A DNA stretch of 64,000 bases from CAWCGU01 sp963838095 (GCA_963838095.1 CAWIPO010000006.1:744001-808000), one strand, 5' to 3'. Counted from the first letter of the stretch, positions 7,701 through 16,802 are shown. Notes: a model not told the origin generated them from the letters alone. A program made the numbers and translations.

Positions 7701-8659
7701 AGGCGCGCCGGGTGAAGAAGCTCGAGCCCGACGCGCCGCTGAACCAGAACGTGGCGAGGATGGTCCGCGTTCGCGTCGACGAGCTCCGCTCTTTCACCCC
7801 CGCGGCGCTGCACCAGGACGCCGCCGAGGAGCAGCACGACATGCGGATCGCCGCGAAGCGGTTGCGCTACATCCTCGAAGCGACGGGCTTCTGCCTCGGC
7901 ACCGTCGCCGAGCGGGGTCGCAAGAGCGCTCGCGAGCTGCAGGGGGTTCTGGGCGAGCTGCACGACTGCGACGTGATGCTGCCGCGCGTGGAGCAGCGTC
8001 TTGCGTCGCTGCGGGCAGCGGATGCCGCCGCGGTTCGCCGCCGCGCCGGGTCATCGCCCGATGTCGACGTCAGCCTGCTTCGAAGGGCGCCGAACCGCAC
8101 CGCTTACCGTGGGCTCGAGGTGTTGTCGGTGTATCTCCAGGCCCGCCGCGAGCTGCTCTTCGATCGCTTCAGCGAGACCTGGGCGAAGCAGCAGCGGGCG
8201 GGCACGTGGGAAAAGCTCGACGCCGCCGCCGAGCGCCAGCTCGAGCTCGAGCGGGAGCGAGTGGCAGCCGCCGAACGCGCCGAAGCCGCCCGCCGCAAGG
8301 CCGAGGCCGCCCTCGAGGCCGAACGCAAGGCGCGCGAGCAGGCGGAGCGGGCAGCGCAGTGGTTGCGGGAGGCACGGGCTGAACTTGCAATCTGCGTCCA
8401 CCCCTCGGACGTAGATTGCATTGGTCGGCTGGATCTGGTCGAATCGCACTTCGCGGAGCGCGGAGCAGGACCATTTCCTCGGTGCCAGCGGATCGCCGTA
8501 CCGTCGGCGAGTCGCACTCCCGTTCGTCCCAGACGAGGCGTCCCCCACAACGTCGCCTCCACCGGCCGGAGCCCCCCCGACCACCACCCTCCCTACCCAG
8601 CCCCAACCCTGTGGCCACCACCTCGGCCGGGTAGGTCACGATCAGCGACCCGTCCCTAA
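7697..8659 (+). CDS. CHAD-domain protein, C-terminal half, with coiled-coil tail (3' end uncertain)
   Basis: Carries the second CHAD bundle: EQHDMRIAAKRLRYILEATG, then RELQGVLGELHDCDVMLPRV, and ends with a charged coiled coil (about residues 170-230, Glu/Arg/Ala repeats). GTG 7697 sits in a GTGA overlap with the first half and follows AGGGAGGGG. The frame stays open to 8659, but the family-like part ends near residue 230 (about 8385); the rest runs antisense through the end of the glycosidase gene. A TGA at 8380-8382 in another frame, right before a strong hairpin, is the likely true end if one base is missing nearby. Confidence 0.75.
   Translation: MKARRVKKLEPDAPLNQNVARMVRVRVDELRSFTPAALHQDAAEEQHDMRIAAKRLRYILEATGFCLGTVAERGRKSARELQGVLGELHDCDVMLPRVEQRLASLRAADAAAVRRRAGSSPDVDVSLLRRAPNRTAYRGLEVLSVYLQARRELLFDRFSETWAKQQRAGTWEKLDAAAERQLELERERVAAAERAEAARRKAEAALEAERKAREQAERAAQWLREARAELAICVHPSDVDCIGRLDLVESHFAERGAGPFPRCQRIAVPSASRTPVRPRRGVPHNVASTGRSPPDHHPPYPAPTLWPPPRPGRSRSATRP
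8386..8420. terminator. Strong hairpin between convergent genes
   Basis: TGCAATCTGCGTCC (8386-8399) pairs with GGACGTAGATTGCA (8407-8420) over 14 bp with one G-T mismatch and a 7-nt loop. It sits exactly where the CHAD gene and the opposing glycosidase gene should end. There is no T tract, so it is either a bidirectional factor-assisted terminator or a palindromic element. Confidence 0.5.
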
Positions 8660-10478
8660 CCCACACGGGTATCCGCTCCAGCGGAGCCTCCGCAGTCACC
8701 GTTCGCCCACCCTCCACCCGCTCGTGCGTCCAGAAGTCGATCCACCGCCCCCGCGGTAGGTACACCTCCCGCCCGGCTGCGCCCTCCTCGAGCACCGGGG
8801 CCACCCACAACGCCGGCCCGTACCCGTACGCATCCGAGATCGTCCATCCGGCGGGGTCGCCGGGGTCTGTGAGGCACAGCGGGCGAACGATCGGGACCCC
8901 GGCCCTCGCGGCTGCCGCTGCCGCCGCTCGCACGTACGGCACCAGCCGCTCGTGCATGAGCACGTAATCCCGGTAGATCTCCAGCGTGCGCGGGTCGTAT
9001 CGCCACGCCTCCTGCTCGAAGCGCCCGTGCGCCTGCATCAGCGGCGTGAAGCAGCCGAACTGCGCCCAGCGCACCAGCAGCTCCGCCGGGCACCGCTCCA
9101 CCAGGAGCTTGCCGAGGTAGCCGCCGACGTCGTGCGACCAGTTCGAGAACCCGCTCACGGCGCTGGTCAGCGTCGCCGAAACGAGGGTCCGAAGCGACCA
9201 GTAGTCCGACGCTTGGTCGCCGCCCCACAGCATCCCCGTCGCCTGCTGTCCGCTCCAGCCGCTGCGGCCGAACACCACTCCCTCGCCCGGGTGCACCTCG
9301 TCCAGCACCTCCTGCATCGTCTCGCGGTACAGGCGCCCGTAATCCCACGCCGCCTCGGCGGCGTCGCGGCCGTCCGCGAATCGAACGCCGGGCGGGAAGT
9401 AGTAGCCCTCGCCGTCGTCCGCCTTGATCCCGGCGACCCCCATCTCCAGCACGCTCCGCGCCTGCTCCTTCCACCACTGCCGTGCCCCGGCTGAGGTGAA
9501 GTCGACCGGCGACCCGGTTCCCATCCACCAGCGGGCGACGAAGCTCGAGCCTTCGGCATCGCGCACGAAGTGCCCTCCCTCGCTGCCCTCCTCGTAGTTC
9601 GGCGCCGGCTGGCGGTGCTCCCGCTCGGTCTCGCTGTCCTTCGGATACTGGCCGTCCGCCGATTCGAGGTTGACCCACGGCGTCACCCAGACCACGGTCC
9701 GCACACCCTCGCCGAGCATCCGCTCGATCAATCCCTCCGGGTCGGGAAACTGGCGAGGGTTGAAGCGCCAGGTGTTGTACTGCGTCTCCCAGGGAGAGTC
9801 GATCACGATTGCGTCGAGCGGAATCCGGTGGCGCAGATAGCCCTCGAAGTCGTCGACCACGTCGTCCTCGTGCCAGTAGACGTCCCGGCTCTTCCAGTGC
9901 CCGTATGCCCACTCCGGAAGCAGTGCCGGGAAGCCCGTGCGGCGAAGGTAGGAGCGCAGCCTCGCCAGCGGCGTCGCGTCCGTGAAGAAATGCAGCTTCA
10001 GCGGGCCTGACGCGGCCCGGACCGAAACGGCGATCTCGTCTTCGCCCAGGTCGACCTCGCACCCGGGACCGTCGGTTTCGATCCACACGGCCCAGCCGGC
10101 GCTGGAGATCAGCCACGGAGCCGGCGCGTAGTCGCCCTGGGGGATGCCGCCGACTTCGAGCATGTCCGGAGGACAGTCGGGTCCGGTGTAGCGGCGGTCG
10201 GCGCCGAGTTGGATCCGGCGCCCGCTCTGGTCGAAGTCGGTGCAGTGCCGCGAGCCGAGCCCGGTCAGCCGCTCGCCCGCTGTCGCAGCCCACGATGCTC
10301 CGAACCGGAACCACTCGCCCGGGTCGTTCAGCTCCACGGTGGCGTTGTCCGAAGGCGCAAGCGTCACCTGGCGCTGCGGCTCCCTCGGACCGAGCTCCTC
10401 CTCGGGGATCACGCCCTCCGTGAACTGGATGAAGCGGTCGCCACCGGTCCCTCCCTGTGTCCACAGCGTGATCTCCAT
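8424..10478 (-). CDS. Glycoside hydrolase family 31 (alpha-glucosidase/alpha-xylosidase type), frameshifted near its 3' end
   Basis: Retaining alpha-glycosidase of about 685 aa. The nucleophile region reads GIKADDGEGYYF and the acid/base region WGGDQASDYW; DAIVIDSPWE and NWSHDVGGYLG are further GH31 landmarks. The main frame runs to IVTYPAEVVATGLGLG; the natural ending then continues in two other frames, RPVEATLWGTPRLGRTG (after a G7 run at about 8571-8577) and RKWSCSALREVRFD (after about 8479). Each break needs one inserted base to restore a normal C-terminus, so indel errors are likely. No stop is found in the last frame before the hairpin. The N-terminus may also extend to ATG 10506 with a further shift. 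Cytosolic, no signal peptide. Confidence 0.82.
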
Positions 10479-10568
10479 CAGGTGAGGCTTCCACCTTCCA
10501 CGTCAAACCCCCGTTGCAGACCTGTTAAAGCGTCGCAGCCGCCGATTCAGGCCTGCCGACGCCTGGCG

Positions 10569-10607
10569 GTTCACAGACCCTTCACCGCCCGGTAGCGGGG
10601 AGTTAAC
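10569..10607 (+). promoter_or_regulatory. Candidate PHO box before the PHP-glycosyltransferase/ppk unit
   Basis: GTTCAC (10569), CTTCAC (10580), a degenerate GGTAGC (10591) and GTTAAC (10602) start at an 11-bp period. The first, second and fourth end in AC as at the other two sites. The last hexamer is 63 bp before the ATG of the next gene. Two cores match the Streptomyces PhoP consensus GTTCAC within one base. Confidence 0.6.
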
Positions 10608-10670
10608 GGGATCTTGCCCGGTCCGAGCGAATATTTGTGCTGCAAATCCAATGAAAGGACGGGAGCAACG

Positions 10671-13043
10671 ATGATTCCCTCACAGGCCGCTCGCGCCGAC
10701 CTCCACTGTCATTCAACGGCATCCGAGGTCTCCAAGCTCGGCATCCAGCGCGGCGTCGGACTCCCCGAGTGCGCCACTCCGCCGGCAGAGGTCTACGAGC
10801 TCGCAAAGCGCCGCGGCATGGACTTCGTGACGATCACCGATCACGACACGATCTCGGGTGCTCTCGAGATCGCGGGCGAGCCGGACGTGTTCATCTCCGA
10901 GGAGCTCACCGCCTGGTTCCGCGGTGAGCCTCAGGCCGTGCACGTGCTCTGCTACGGAATAACCCCTGACGACCACGAGTGGCTTCAGACTCACGCCGGG
11001 GACGTCGAGGAGTGCGCCGGGTACCTCCACGCGAACGAGATCACGTGCGCGCTCGCACATCCTTTCTACGCGGTGGAGGCGCCGCTGACTCCGCGCCATC
11101 GCCGCCGGCTCGCGCAGCTCTTTCCGATCTGGGAGATCCGGAACGGATCGCGTGCTCGTGAGCTGAACATGCCCGCAGCCGTCTACATCGAGACCCACGG
11201 AGGTACTGGGGTAGGCGGCTCGGACGACCATGCCGGTGTGGACATCGGGCGGACGTTCACCGCGACGCCCGCCGCGTCCTCGCCGGAAGAGCTTCTTGCC
11301 CACATCCGCAACGGCTACGCGGATGCCGGTGGCGACCAGGGCAGCGCAGCGAAGTGGGCGCACTCGGCGATCGCGCTGGCTGCGCGCACGTTTGGTGAGA
11401 AGGGTGACGGCGCCGCCGACGTGAATCCTGACGCGGTGCTGCGGATGGCAGAGCGGGTTCTCAGCGAGGGCGACGCGCGCCAGGGCGACGACAAGCGCGA
11501 CCTCGGACCCGCGGAGGCCAAGGCTTTCCTGCACGCCTGGCTCGACCGGGTTGGTGTCGAGGGAGGCACCGCCGAGCTGCTCGAGCTCATGCAGAGCGAC
11601 GGCTTCACGCACTCCGACCTCGCCCGCAAGGCCCGCGGCGTGCATGAGCGGATGCTGCGCGAGGCGGTGGAGGCGACGACCGAGGCGGTCGCCGCGCGGA
11701 GGGGCTATGGACAGGCCATCCGCGACTTCTTCGACGCCTGTCTGCCGGTGATCCCCTACGTCGCCGCAGCGACTTTCCTCGGGCGCGAGAAGGCCAAGCT
11801 CTCGCCTCGCGACGGCGAGCCGCGTCGCGTCGCGCTCGTCGTCGACGCGATCGGCTCGATGCACGGCGTCAGCCACACGCTCGAGCGGATCCGCGAGCTC
11901 GGCGTGCCCGGCTTCGAGGTCGACGTGATCGGCACCGATCACAACGTCGACCGCCGCCTGCCCGCCGTCGCCGAGGTGGACGTGCCCTTCTATGCCGGGC
12001 TGCGGGTCGGGGTCCCCAGCCTCCCGGCACTCGTCGAGACGCTGGCCGAGGGCCGCTACGACCTGATGCACCTTGCCTCTCCCGGTCCGGCGGGGATCGC
12101 CGCGGCGCTGGTCGCGCGAATCGCTGGGATTCCTTGCACCGGCAGCTACCACACCGAACTGGCCGCGTACGCGCGCCTGCGTTCCGAGGACCCCGCGCTG
12201 GAGCGCGGCATGTCGCTGGCGCTCTCGCTCTTCTATCGCCAGTGCGAGGTCGTGCTCTCACCCAGCCCGGCGGCCGACCGCTCGCTCGAATCGCTCGGAA
12301 TCGAGTCGCAGCGCATCGGCCGCTGGGGCCGCGGCGTCGATACCACCCGCTTCGACCCGGCGCGGCGCGACCCCGATGCCTTCCCCGGCGAGATCAAGGT
12401 TCTGTACGCGGGTCGTCTGACCCGCGAGAAGGGCGCCGATCTGCTCGCCGACTCCTTCCTCGCCGCGCACGCGCGTGACCCCCGGCTGCGCCTGCTGCTC
12501 GCCGGCGGAGGCCCCGAGGAGGAGATGCTGCGCCAGCGCCTCGGCGAAAACGCCACCTTCCTGGGCTGGCTCGACGGCACGGATCTGCCGCGAGCGTACG
12601 CGAGCGCCGACATCTTCCTCTTCTGCAGCCAGACCGATACGTTCGGTCAGGTGATCCTCGAAGCGCAGGCGAGCGGTGTGCCGGTGGTCGCCGTCCGTGC
12701 CGGAGGGCCGGCATCGCTGATCAGAAACGGCCAGACGGGCTTCCTCTGCCCGCCCGAGCCGGCCGCCGTCGCGGAGGCCGTCGCCGAGCTGGCTTCCTCG
12801 ACTGTGCTCCGCCAAAGGCTCGCCAGGCACGGTTTGCTCGCGGCGCGAGCGCGGAGCTGGGAAGCGGCCTTCGAGCAACTCGCGACCGGGTACCGGGACA
12901 CGCTGGCGCCCAAGATCGCCGAGCTGGCCGCGCCGTCGGCCGCAGACCTGGCGCTTCTCAGCCGGGCGACGGCACCCGCGGAGGACGGGCAGCGCGCTGC
13001 GCGCGAGCCCGCTCCCGTCGGCGGCGGTGCGCGTGCCGCATAA
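10671..13043 (+). CDS. PHP metal-dependent phosphoesterase fused to a GT4 glycosyltransferase
   Basis: A 790-aa two-domain protein. The N-terminal third is a PHP domain: DLHCHST (residues about 9-15), TITDHDTISG, ALAHPF and GGSDDHAGVD give the His/Asp metal ligands. After a helical linker comes a GT4 glycosyltransferase (about 380-770): YAGRLTREKGADLL, LAGGGPEEEML and the nucleotide-sugar motif SQTDTFGQVILEAQASGVP. ATG 10671 is preceded by AAGGACGGGAG; an upstream in-frame CTG-rich stretch was left out. The acceptor is unknown. Its position behind a PHO-box-like site and directly before ppk suggests a glycolipid made when phosphate is scarce; this is inference. No membrane segments are seen. 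Confidence 0.8.
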   Translation: MIPSQAARADLHCHSTASEVSKLGIQRGVGLPECATPPAEVYELAKRRGMDFVTITDHDTISGALEIAGEPDVFISEELTAWFRGEPQAVHVLCYGITPDDHEWLQTHAGDVEECAGYLHANEITCALAHPFYAVEAPLTPRHRRRLAQLFPIWEIRNGSRARELNMPAAVYIETHGGTGVGGSDDHAGVDIGRTFTATPAASSPEELLAHIRNGYADAGGDQGSAAKWAHSAIALAARTFGEKGDGAADVNPDAVLRMAERVLSEGDARQGDDKRDLGPAEAKAFLHAWLDRVGVEGGTAELLELMQSDGFTHSDLARKARGVHERMLREAVEATTEAVAARRGYGQAIRDFFDACLPVIPYVAAATFLGREKAKLSPRDGEPRRVALVVDAIGSMHGVSHTLERIRELGVPGFEVDVIGTDHNVDRRLPAVAEVDVPFYAGLRVGVPSLPALVETLAEGRYDLMHLASPGPAGIAAALVARIAGIPCTGSYHTELAAYARLRSEDPALERGMSLALSLFYRQCEVVLSPSPAADRSLESLGIESQRIGRWGRGVDTTRFDPARRDPDAFPGEIKVLYAGRLTREKGADLLADSFLAAHARDPRLRLLLAGGGPEEEMLRQRLGENATFLGWLDGTDLPRAYASADIFLFCSQTDTFGQVILEAQASGVPVVAVRAGGPASLIRNGQTGFLCPPEPAAVAEAVAELASSTVLRQRLARHGLLAARARSWEAAFEQLATGYRDTLAPKIAELAAPSAADLALLSRATAPAEDGQRAAREPAPVGGGARAA

Positions 13044-13051
13044 TCACTAGC

Positions 13052-15274
13052 GTGAAGCCAGGCGAGCCCGAAGCAGCCACGGTCGGCGCCGGTCCCGAGA
13101 TCACTCACGAGCAGCGGCCCGAGGTGCACGGATCCGACATCGTCGATCCTGAGCGGCTTGTCGAGCTGGACGGGACGGCGCGGGCCGACCTCGAAGACCC
13201 CGCGCTGTACTTCAACCGCGAGCTCTCCTGGCTCGACTTCAACGACCGCGTCCTGCAGCTGGCGGAGGACCCCACGGTGCCGCTGCTGGAGCGGGTCAAG
13301 TTCGCCGCGATCTACGAGGACAACCTCGACGAGTTCTTCATGGTCCGGGTCGCGAACCTGCACGAGCAGATCGACGCCGGCATCGACGCTCGCGGCGCCG
13401 ACGGGATCTCGGCCTCGGAGCAGATCGACGCGGTCCGGGAGCGCGTGGTCGGCCTGCGCGAGCGGCTCACCGCTTGCGTCGAGCGCGAGCTGCGGCCGGC
13501 GCTGGCCGAGCACGGGATCCGCATCCTCTCGGTCGAATCGGCGACCGGCGAGGAGCGCGAGGAGCTCGCTCATCTGTTCGAGAGCCGCGTATTCCCCGCC
13601 TTGACCCCCCTCGTGATCGGCCTCGGGCGGCCCTTCCCCTACATCTCGAACCTCTCGCTCAGCCTCGCAGCGGTGCTGCGAGACCCCGAGGCGGACACCG
13701 AGGTGACCGCTCGGGTGAAGGTCCCGAAGGAGCTGCTGCGCCGCTTCCTGTCGATCGGCGACGGCACGACCCTGGTTCCGCTCGAGGACCTGATCGCCGC
13801 CAACCTCGACGCCCTGTTCCCCGGGATGGAGGTCGTCGAGCATGCTCTCTTCCGAGTCACCCGCGACACCGATTACGACGTCTCCGACGAGGCCGACGAC
13901 CTGCTTCAGGCGGTAGAGGACGAGCTCCGCCGCCGACGCTTCGGGGAGGTCGTGCGGCTTGAGGTGCAGAGCGGAATGAACCCGCGACTTCGCGAGCAGC
14001 TCGTGCGCGCGCTGGAGATCGATGAGCGCCAGGTCTACGAGGTCGAGGGCCTGCTCGACGTGTCCGACCTGTTCGTCGTCGCCGGCCTGCCGGGCTACCC
14101 CGAGCTTCGCTTCCCGCCGTTTTCCGGAGTCACCCCTCCCCGCCTCCAGGACGAGGAGGACAAGGAGCCGGACGTCCTGGCAGCGATGCGCGACGGTGAC
14201 ATCCTCGTCCATCACCCGTACGACTCGTTCGCCACCTCGGTGGAGCCGTTCGTGAAGCAGGCCGTCGCCGACCCGGACGTGCTCGCGATCAAGCAGACGG
14301 TGTACCGGACCAGCCCGGACTCACCCCTGGTGCCGGCGCTGATAGAGGCTTCCGAGCACGGGAAGCAGGCGGTCTGCATGGTGGAGCTGAAGGCACGATT
14401 CGACGAGCGCGCCAACATCCAGTGGGCAAAGCGCCTGGAGCAGGCCGGCGTGCATGTCGTGTACGGGATCCCGGCGCTGAAGACGCACGTGAAGTGCATC
14501 CTCGTCGCCCGCCGCGAGGGCGACGGCGTCCGCCACTACATCCACATCGGAACCGGCAACTACAACCCGAAGACGGCGCGCCTGTACACCGACTTCGGCC
14601 TGTTCACGACCGACCCCGACATCGGCGCCGACGTGGCGGAGATGTTCAACTACCTCACCGGCTACGCCCGTCCGCAGGGCTATCGCAAGCTCCTGGTCGC
14701 TCCCTTCAACCTCCACGAGGGAATCCTCGAGGAGGTGGAGCGGACGATCACCGCCCACTCTCCCGAGCACCCGGCGCGGATCCGGATGAAGATGAACTCG
14801 CTCCTGGACCCGCCGTCGATCCGGGCGCTGTACCGGGCCTCGCAGGCGGGTGTCCACGTCGACCTCAACGTGCGCGGAATCTGCGCCCTGCGACCGGGTG
14901 TCCCAGGCGTCTCGGAGAACGTCGAGGTGATCTCGATCGTCGGCCGCTTCCTGGAGCACTCCCGGATCTACTCGTTCGAGCGTCCCGGGGAGGAGCCGCG
15001 CGTCTACATCGGCTCCGCGGACCTGATGCCTCGCAACCTCTACAACCGCGTCGAGCTGGTGGCGCCCGTGGAGGACGAGCGCCTTCGCGCCGACCTCCTC
15101 GACGTCCTCGACCGCTGCATGGACGACAACACGCACGCCTGGGTCCTCGGCGAGGACGGGAACTGGACCAGGCGCACACCCGACGGAGCGCCGCGCGATG
15201 TGCAGGTGGAGATGATCGAGCGCCACCTGGCCCGTGCCTCCGAGGGCGCTACGCTCGAACAGCCTCGCATCTGA
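13052..15274 (+). CDS. ppk: Polyphosphate kinase 1
   Basis: Makes polyphosphate from ATP, reversibly, at the membrane. The 740-aa product begins with a ~50-residue variable tail, then the PPK N domain (FNRELSWLDFNDRVLQLAED) and head domain. The two phospholipase-D-like catalytic domains follow, with the phosphohistidine in YIHIGTGNYNPKTA and a second conserved stretch LNVRGICALRPGVPG. IGSADLMPRNLYNRVEL near the end is also typical. GTG 13052 is 8 nt after the upstream stop, so it is almost surely co-transcribed with the PHP-glycosyltransferase. Together with ppx and the CHAD genes it forms a polyphosphate module. Confidence 0.95.
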   Translation: MKPGEPEAATVGAGPEITHEQRPEVHGSDIVDPERLVELDGTARADLEDPALYFNRELSWLDFNDRVLQLAEDPTVPLLERVKFAAIYEDNLDEFFMVRVANLHEQIDAGIDARGADGISASEQIDAVRERVVGLRERLTACVERELRPALAEHGIRILSVESATGEEREELAHLFESRVFPALTPLVIGLGRPFPYISNLSLSLAAVLRDPEADTEVTARVKVPKELLRRFLSIGDGTTLVPLEDLIAANLDALFPGMEVVEHALFRVTRDTDYDVSDEADDLLQAVEDELRRRRFGEVVRLEVQSGMNPRLREQLVRALEIDERQVYEVEGLLDVSDLFVVAGLPGYPELRFPPFSGVTPPRLQDEEDKEPDVLAAMRDGDILVHHPYDSFATSVEPFVKQAVADPDVLAIKQTVYRTSPDSPLVPALIEASEHGKQAVCMVELKARFDERANIQWAKRLEQAGVHVVYGIPALKTHVKCILVARREGDGVRHYIHIGTGNYNPKTARLYTDFGLFTTDPDIGADVAEMFNYLTGYARPQGYRKLLVAPFNLHEGILEEVERTITAHSPEHPARIRMKMNSLLDPPSIRALYRASQAGVHVDLNVRGICALRPGVPGVSENVEVISIVGRFLEHSRIYSFERPGEEPRVYIGSADLMPRNLYNRVELVAPVEDERLRADLLDVLDRCMDDNTHAWVLGEDGNWTRRTPDGAPRDVQVEMIERHLARASEGATLEQPRI

Positions 15275-15307
15275 GCTCTGGGGCAGTCGCTCGAATAGGC
15301 TTGTCCG

Positions 15308-15934
15308 ATGAGTGACGAATGGCGGGTCGAGATCGACCTCGACGACGAGGAGCACGGCTACACGCTCGGCGAGCGACTGCGCTCGCTGCCGATCGACGAG
15401 GAGGCCAAGGAGCGGCTCGGCGGCCGCGCGATCGTCACCCGAGACGGGCCGAGAGTGTTCGTGTACACGTCGAGCGAGGCGGCCGCGAGCGAAGCCGAGG
15501 CGATGCTGAAGCAGCTGCTGGGCGAGCACAACCTCACCGGCACGACCCTGATCACCCGCTATCACCCCGTCGAGGGAGCGTGGAAGGATGCGGCCGAGCC
15601 GCTCCCCGAGACGGAGGAGGAAGCGCGCGCCGAGTACGAGCGCAAGGAGGCTGCCGGCCTCGCCGAAGCCGCCGAGCACGGCGAGTTTCCCTGGGAGGTG
15701 AGGGTCGACCTCGGAAGGCTCGAGGACGCGGTCGCGGTCGAGCAGCGCCTGAGCGACGAGGGGCTGCCCGTTCACCGCCGTTGGCGGCACGTGATGGCCG
15801 GGACCCCAACCGAACAGGCAGCGGGCGAGCTTGCCGCGCGCCTGCGCTCAGAGGTCCCGGAGGCGACCGACATCTCGATAGAGGTCCACGAAGAGCACTA
15901 CCCGGTCTTCATGCTCTTGGGGGCGGCTACCTGA
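15308..15934 (+). CDS. Unknown protein with two similar alpha/beta halves
   Basis: A 208-aa acidic soluble protein of no family I recognise. Two halves resemble each other: WRVEIDLDDEEHGYTLGERL (residues 5-24) and WEVRVDLGRLEDAVAVEQRL (about 122-141) open each half, each followed by a beta strand, a helix rich in Ala/Glu and a closing strand, as in ferredoxin-like folds. A Glu-rich linker joins them. ATG 15308 lies 6 nt after a TAGGCT box with no ribosome site, so it probably has its own leaderless promoter, although it is only 33 bp behind ppk. Confidence 0.65.
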   Translation: MSDEWRVEIDLDDEEHGYTLGERLRSLPIDEEAKERLGGRAIVTRDGPRVFVYTSSEAAASEAEAMLKQLLGEHNLTGTTLITRYHPVEGAWKDAAEPLPETEEEARAEYERKEAAGLAEAAEHGEFPWEVRVDLGRLEDAVAVEQRLSDEGLPVHRRWRHVMAGTPTEQAAGELAARLRSEVPEATDISIEVHEEHYPVFMLLGAAT

Positions 15935-15941
15935 CAGATCG

Positions 15942-15994
15942 GCGAACTGTCCGGAATCGACCTCGCTATGCGGGCGCGATCCCCGACAGTTCGC
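15942..15994. terminator. 10-bp inverted repeat after the ppk group
   Basis: GCGAACTGTC (15942-15951) and GACAGTTCGC (15985-15994) are perfect complements around a 33-nt spacer. The sequence CGAACAGTCCTTTT follows at once, with a short T run. This could end the upstream transcripts; the long spacer makes a simple terminator less certain. Confidence 0.4.
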
Positions 15995-16037
15995 GGCCGA
16001 ACAGTCCTTTTCGGTGCTGGTCGGTTAGATACGCCAC

Positions 16038-16769
16038 ATGCGCGTCCTAGTTGCCACGGTCGCATGCGCCCTCGCGCTGCCCGCCTTTGCCCTTGCCCAA
16101 GGCAGCGGCGAAGCTCCCGAAACCGTGATCACCTCCGGCACGACGATCACGTCGGCCAGGAGCGCCACGTTCACGTTCTCCTCCCCGACCCACGGCGCGA
16201 GCTTCGAGTGCCACGTCGACTCCACGCCCGGTTTTCTCCCCTGCTCCTCGCCGCTGACGCTGAACAACATGCGTCCGGGCGTGCACGTCCTGGTGGTCAG
16301 GGCGGTTGCAGACGGAGTCGCCGATCCGTCGCCCGCGTCGCACTTCTTCGGCATCGCCCCACCCTGCCGCGGCTTTGCGCCGACGATGGTCGTGACCGAG
16401 GACAAGCGAGCCAGGGGCACCAACGGCACCGACGTGATCGTCGTGATCGGAGGCGAGGCCAGGGTCGATGCCCGCGGGGGCAACGACCTCGTCTGCATCC
16501 ACGTTGGCGCTCACGACGTGGACGCAGGTGTCGGCAACGACTTCGTCCAGGCCGGCGAGGAAGGAGGCGCGGTCCATGGCGGCTCGGGTGGCGACTTCGT
16601 CCGCGGCGGCGATGGTCGCGATCAGATCGTGGGCGGCGACGGCCGCGACAGGCTGCAGGGCGGCGGCGGGCAGGACTTCCTCGATGGCGGTGACGACACG
16701 GATCGCTGCAACGGCGGCATCGACAACGACCGCGCAACTCGGTGCGAGATCGAAGCATCCATCCCATAG
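16038..16769 (+). CDS. Secreted RTX-type calcium-binding repeat protein
   Basis: A 243-aa exported protein. Residues 1-20 form a signal peptide ending AFA-LAQ. The middle (about 30-100) is a beta-rich domain with CHVDSTPGFLPCSSP. The C-terminal half holds Gly/Asp nonapeptide repeats of the haemolysin type (GGNDLVCIH, GVGNDFVQAG, GGSGGDFVRGG, GDGRDQIVGG, GGGQDFLDGG) that bind calcium in a beta roll. Four cysteines are spread through it. ATG lies about 7 nt after a TTAGAT(A) box without a ribosome site. Function is unknown; surface or matrix role is likely. Confidence 0.75.
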   Translation: MRVLVATVACALALPAFALAQGSGEAPETVITSGTTITSARSATFTFSSPTHGASFECHVDSTPGFLPCSSPLTLNNMRPGVHVLVVRAVADGVADPSPASHFFGIAPPCRGFAPTMVVTEDKRARGTNGTDVIVVIGGEARVDARGGNDLVCIHVGAHDVDAGVGNDFVQAGEEGGAVHGGSGGDFVRGGDGRDQIVGGDGRDRLQGGGGQDFLDGGDDTDRCNGGIDNDRATRCEIEASIP

Positions 16770-16802
16770 CGAATCCCTCCCTCGATGCTGCCGTTCGTCC
16801 CT

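Noticed and set aside
8656..10506. A 616-codon minus-strand frame overlapping the glycosidase
   Set aside because: It is the shifted shadow of the GH31 gene; only its first ~9 codons might be the true start if a base is missing near 10480.
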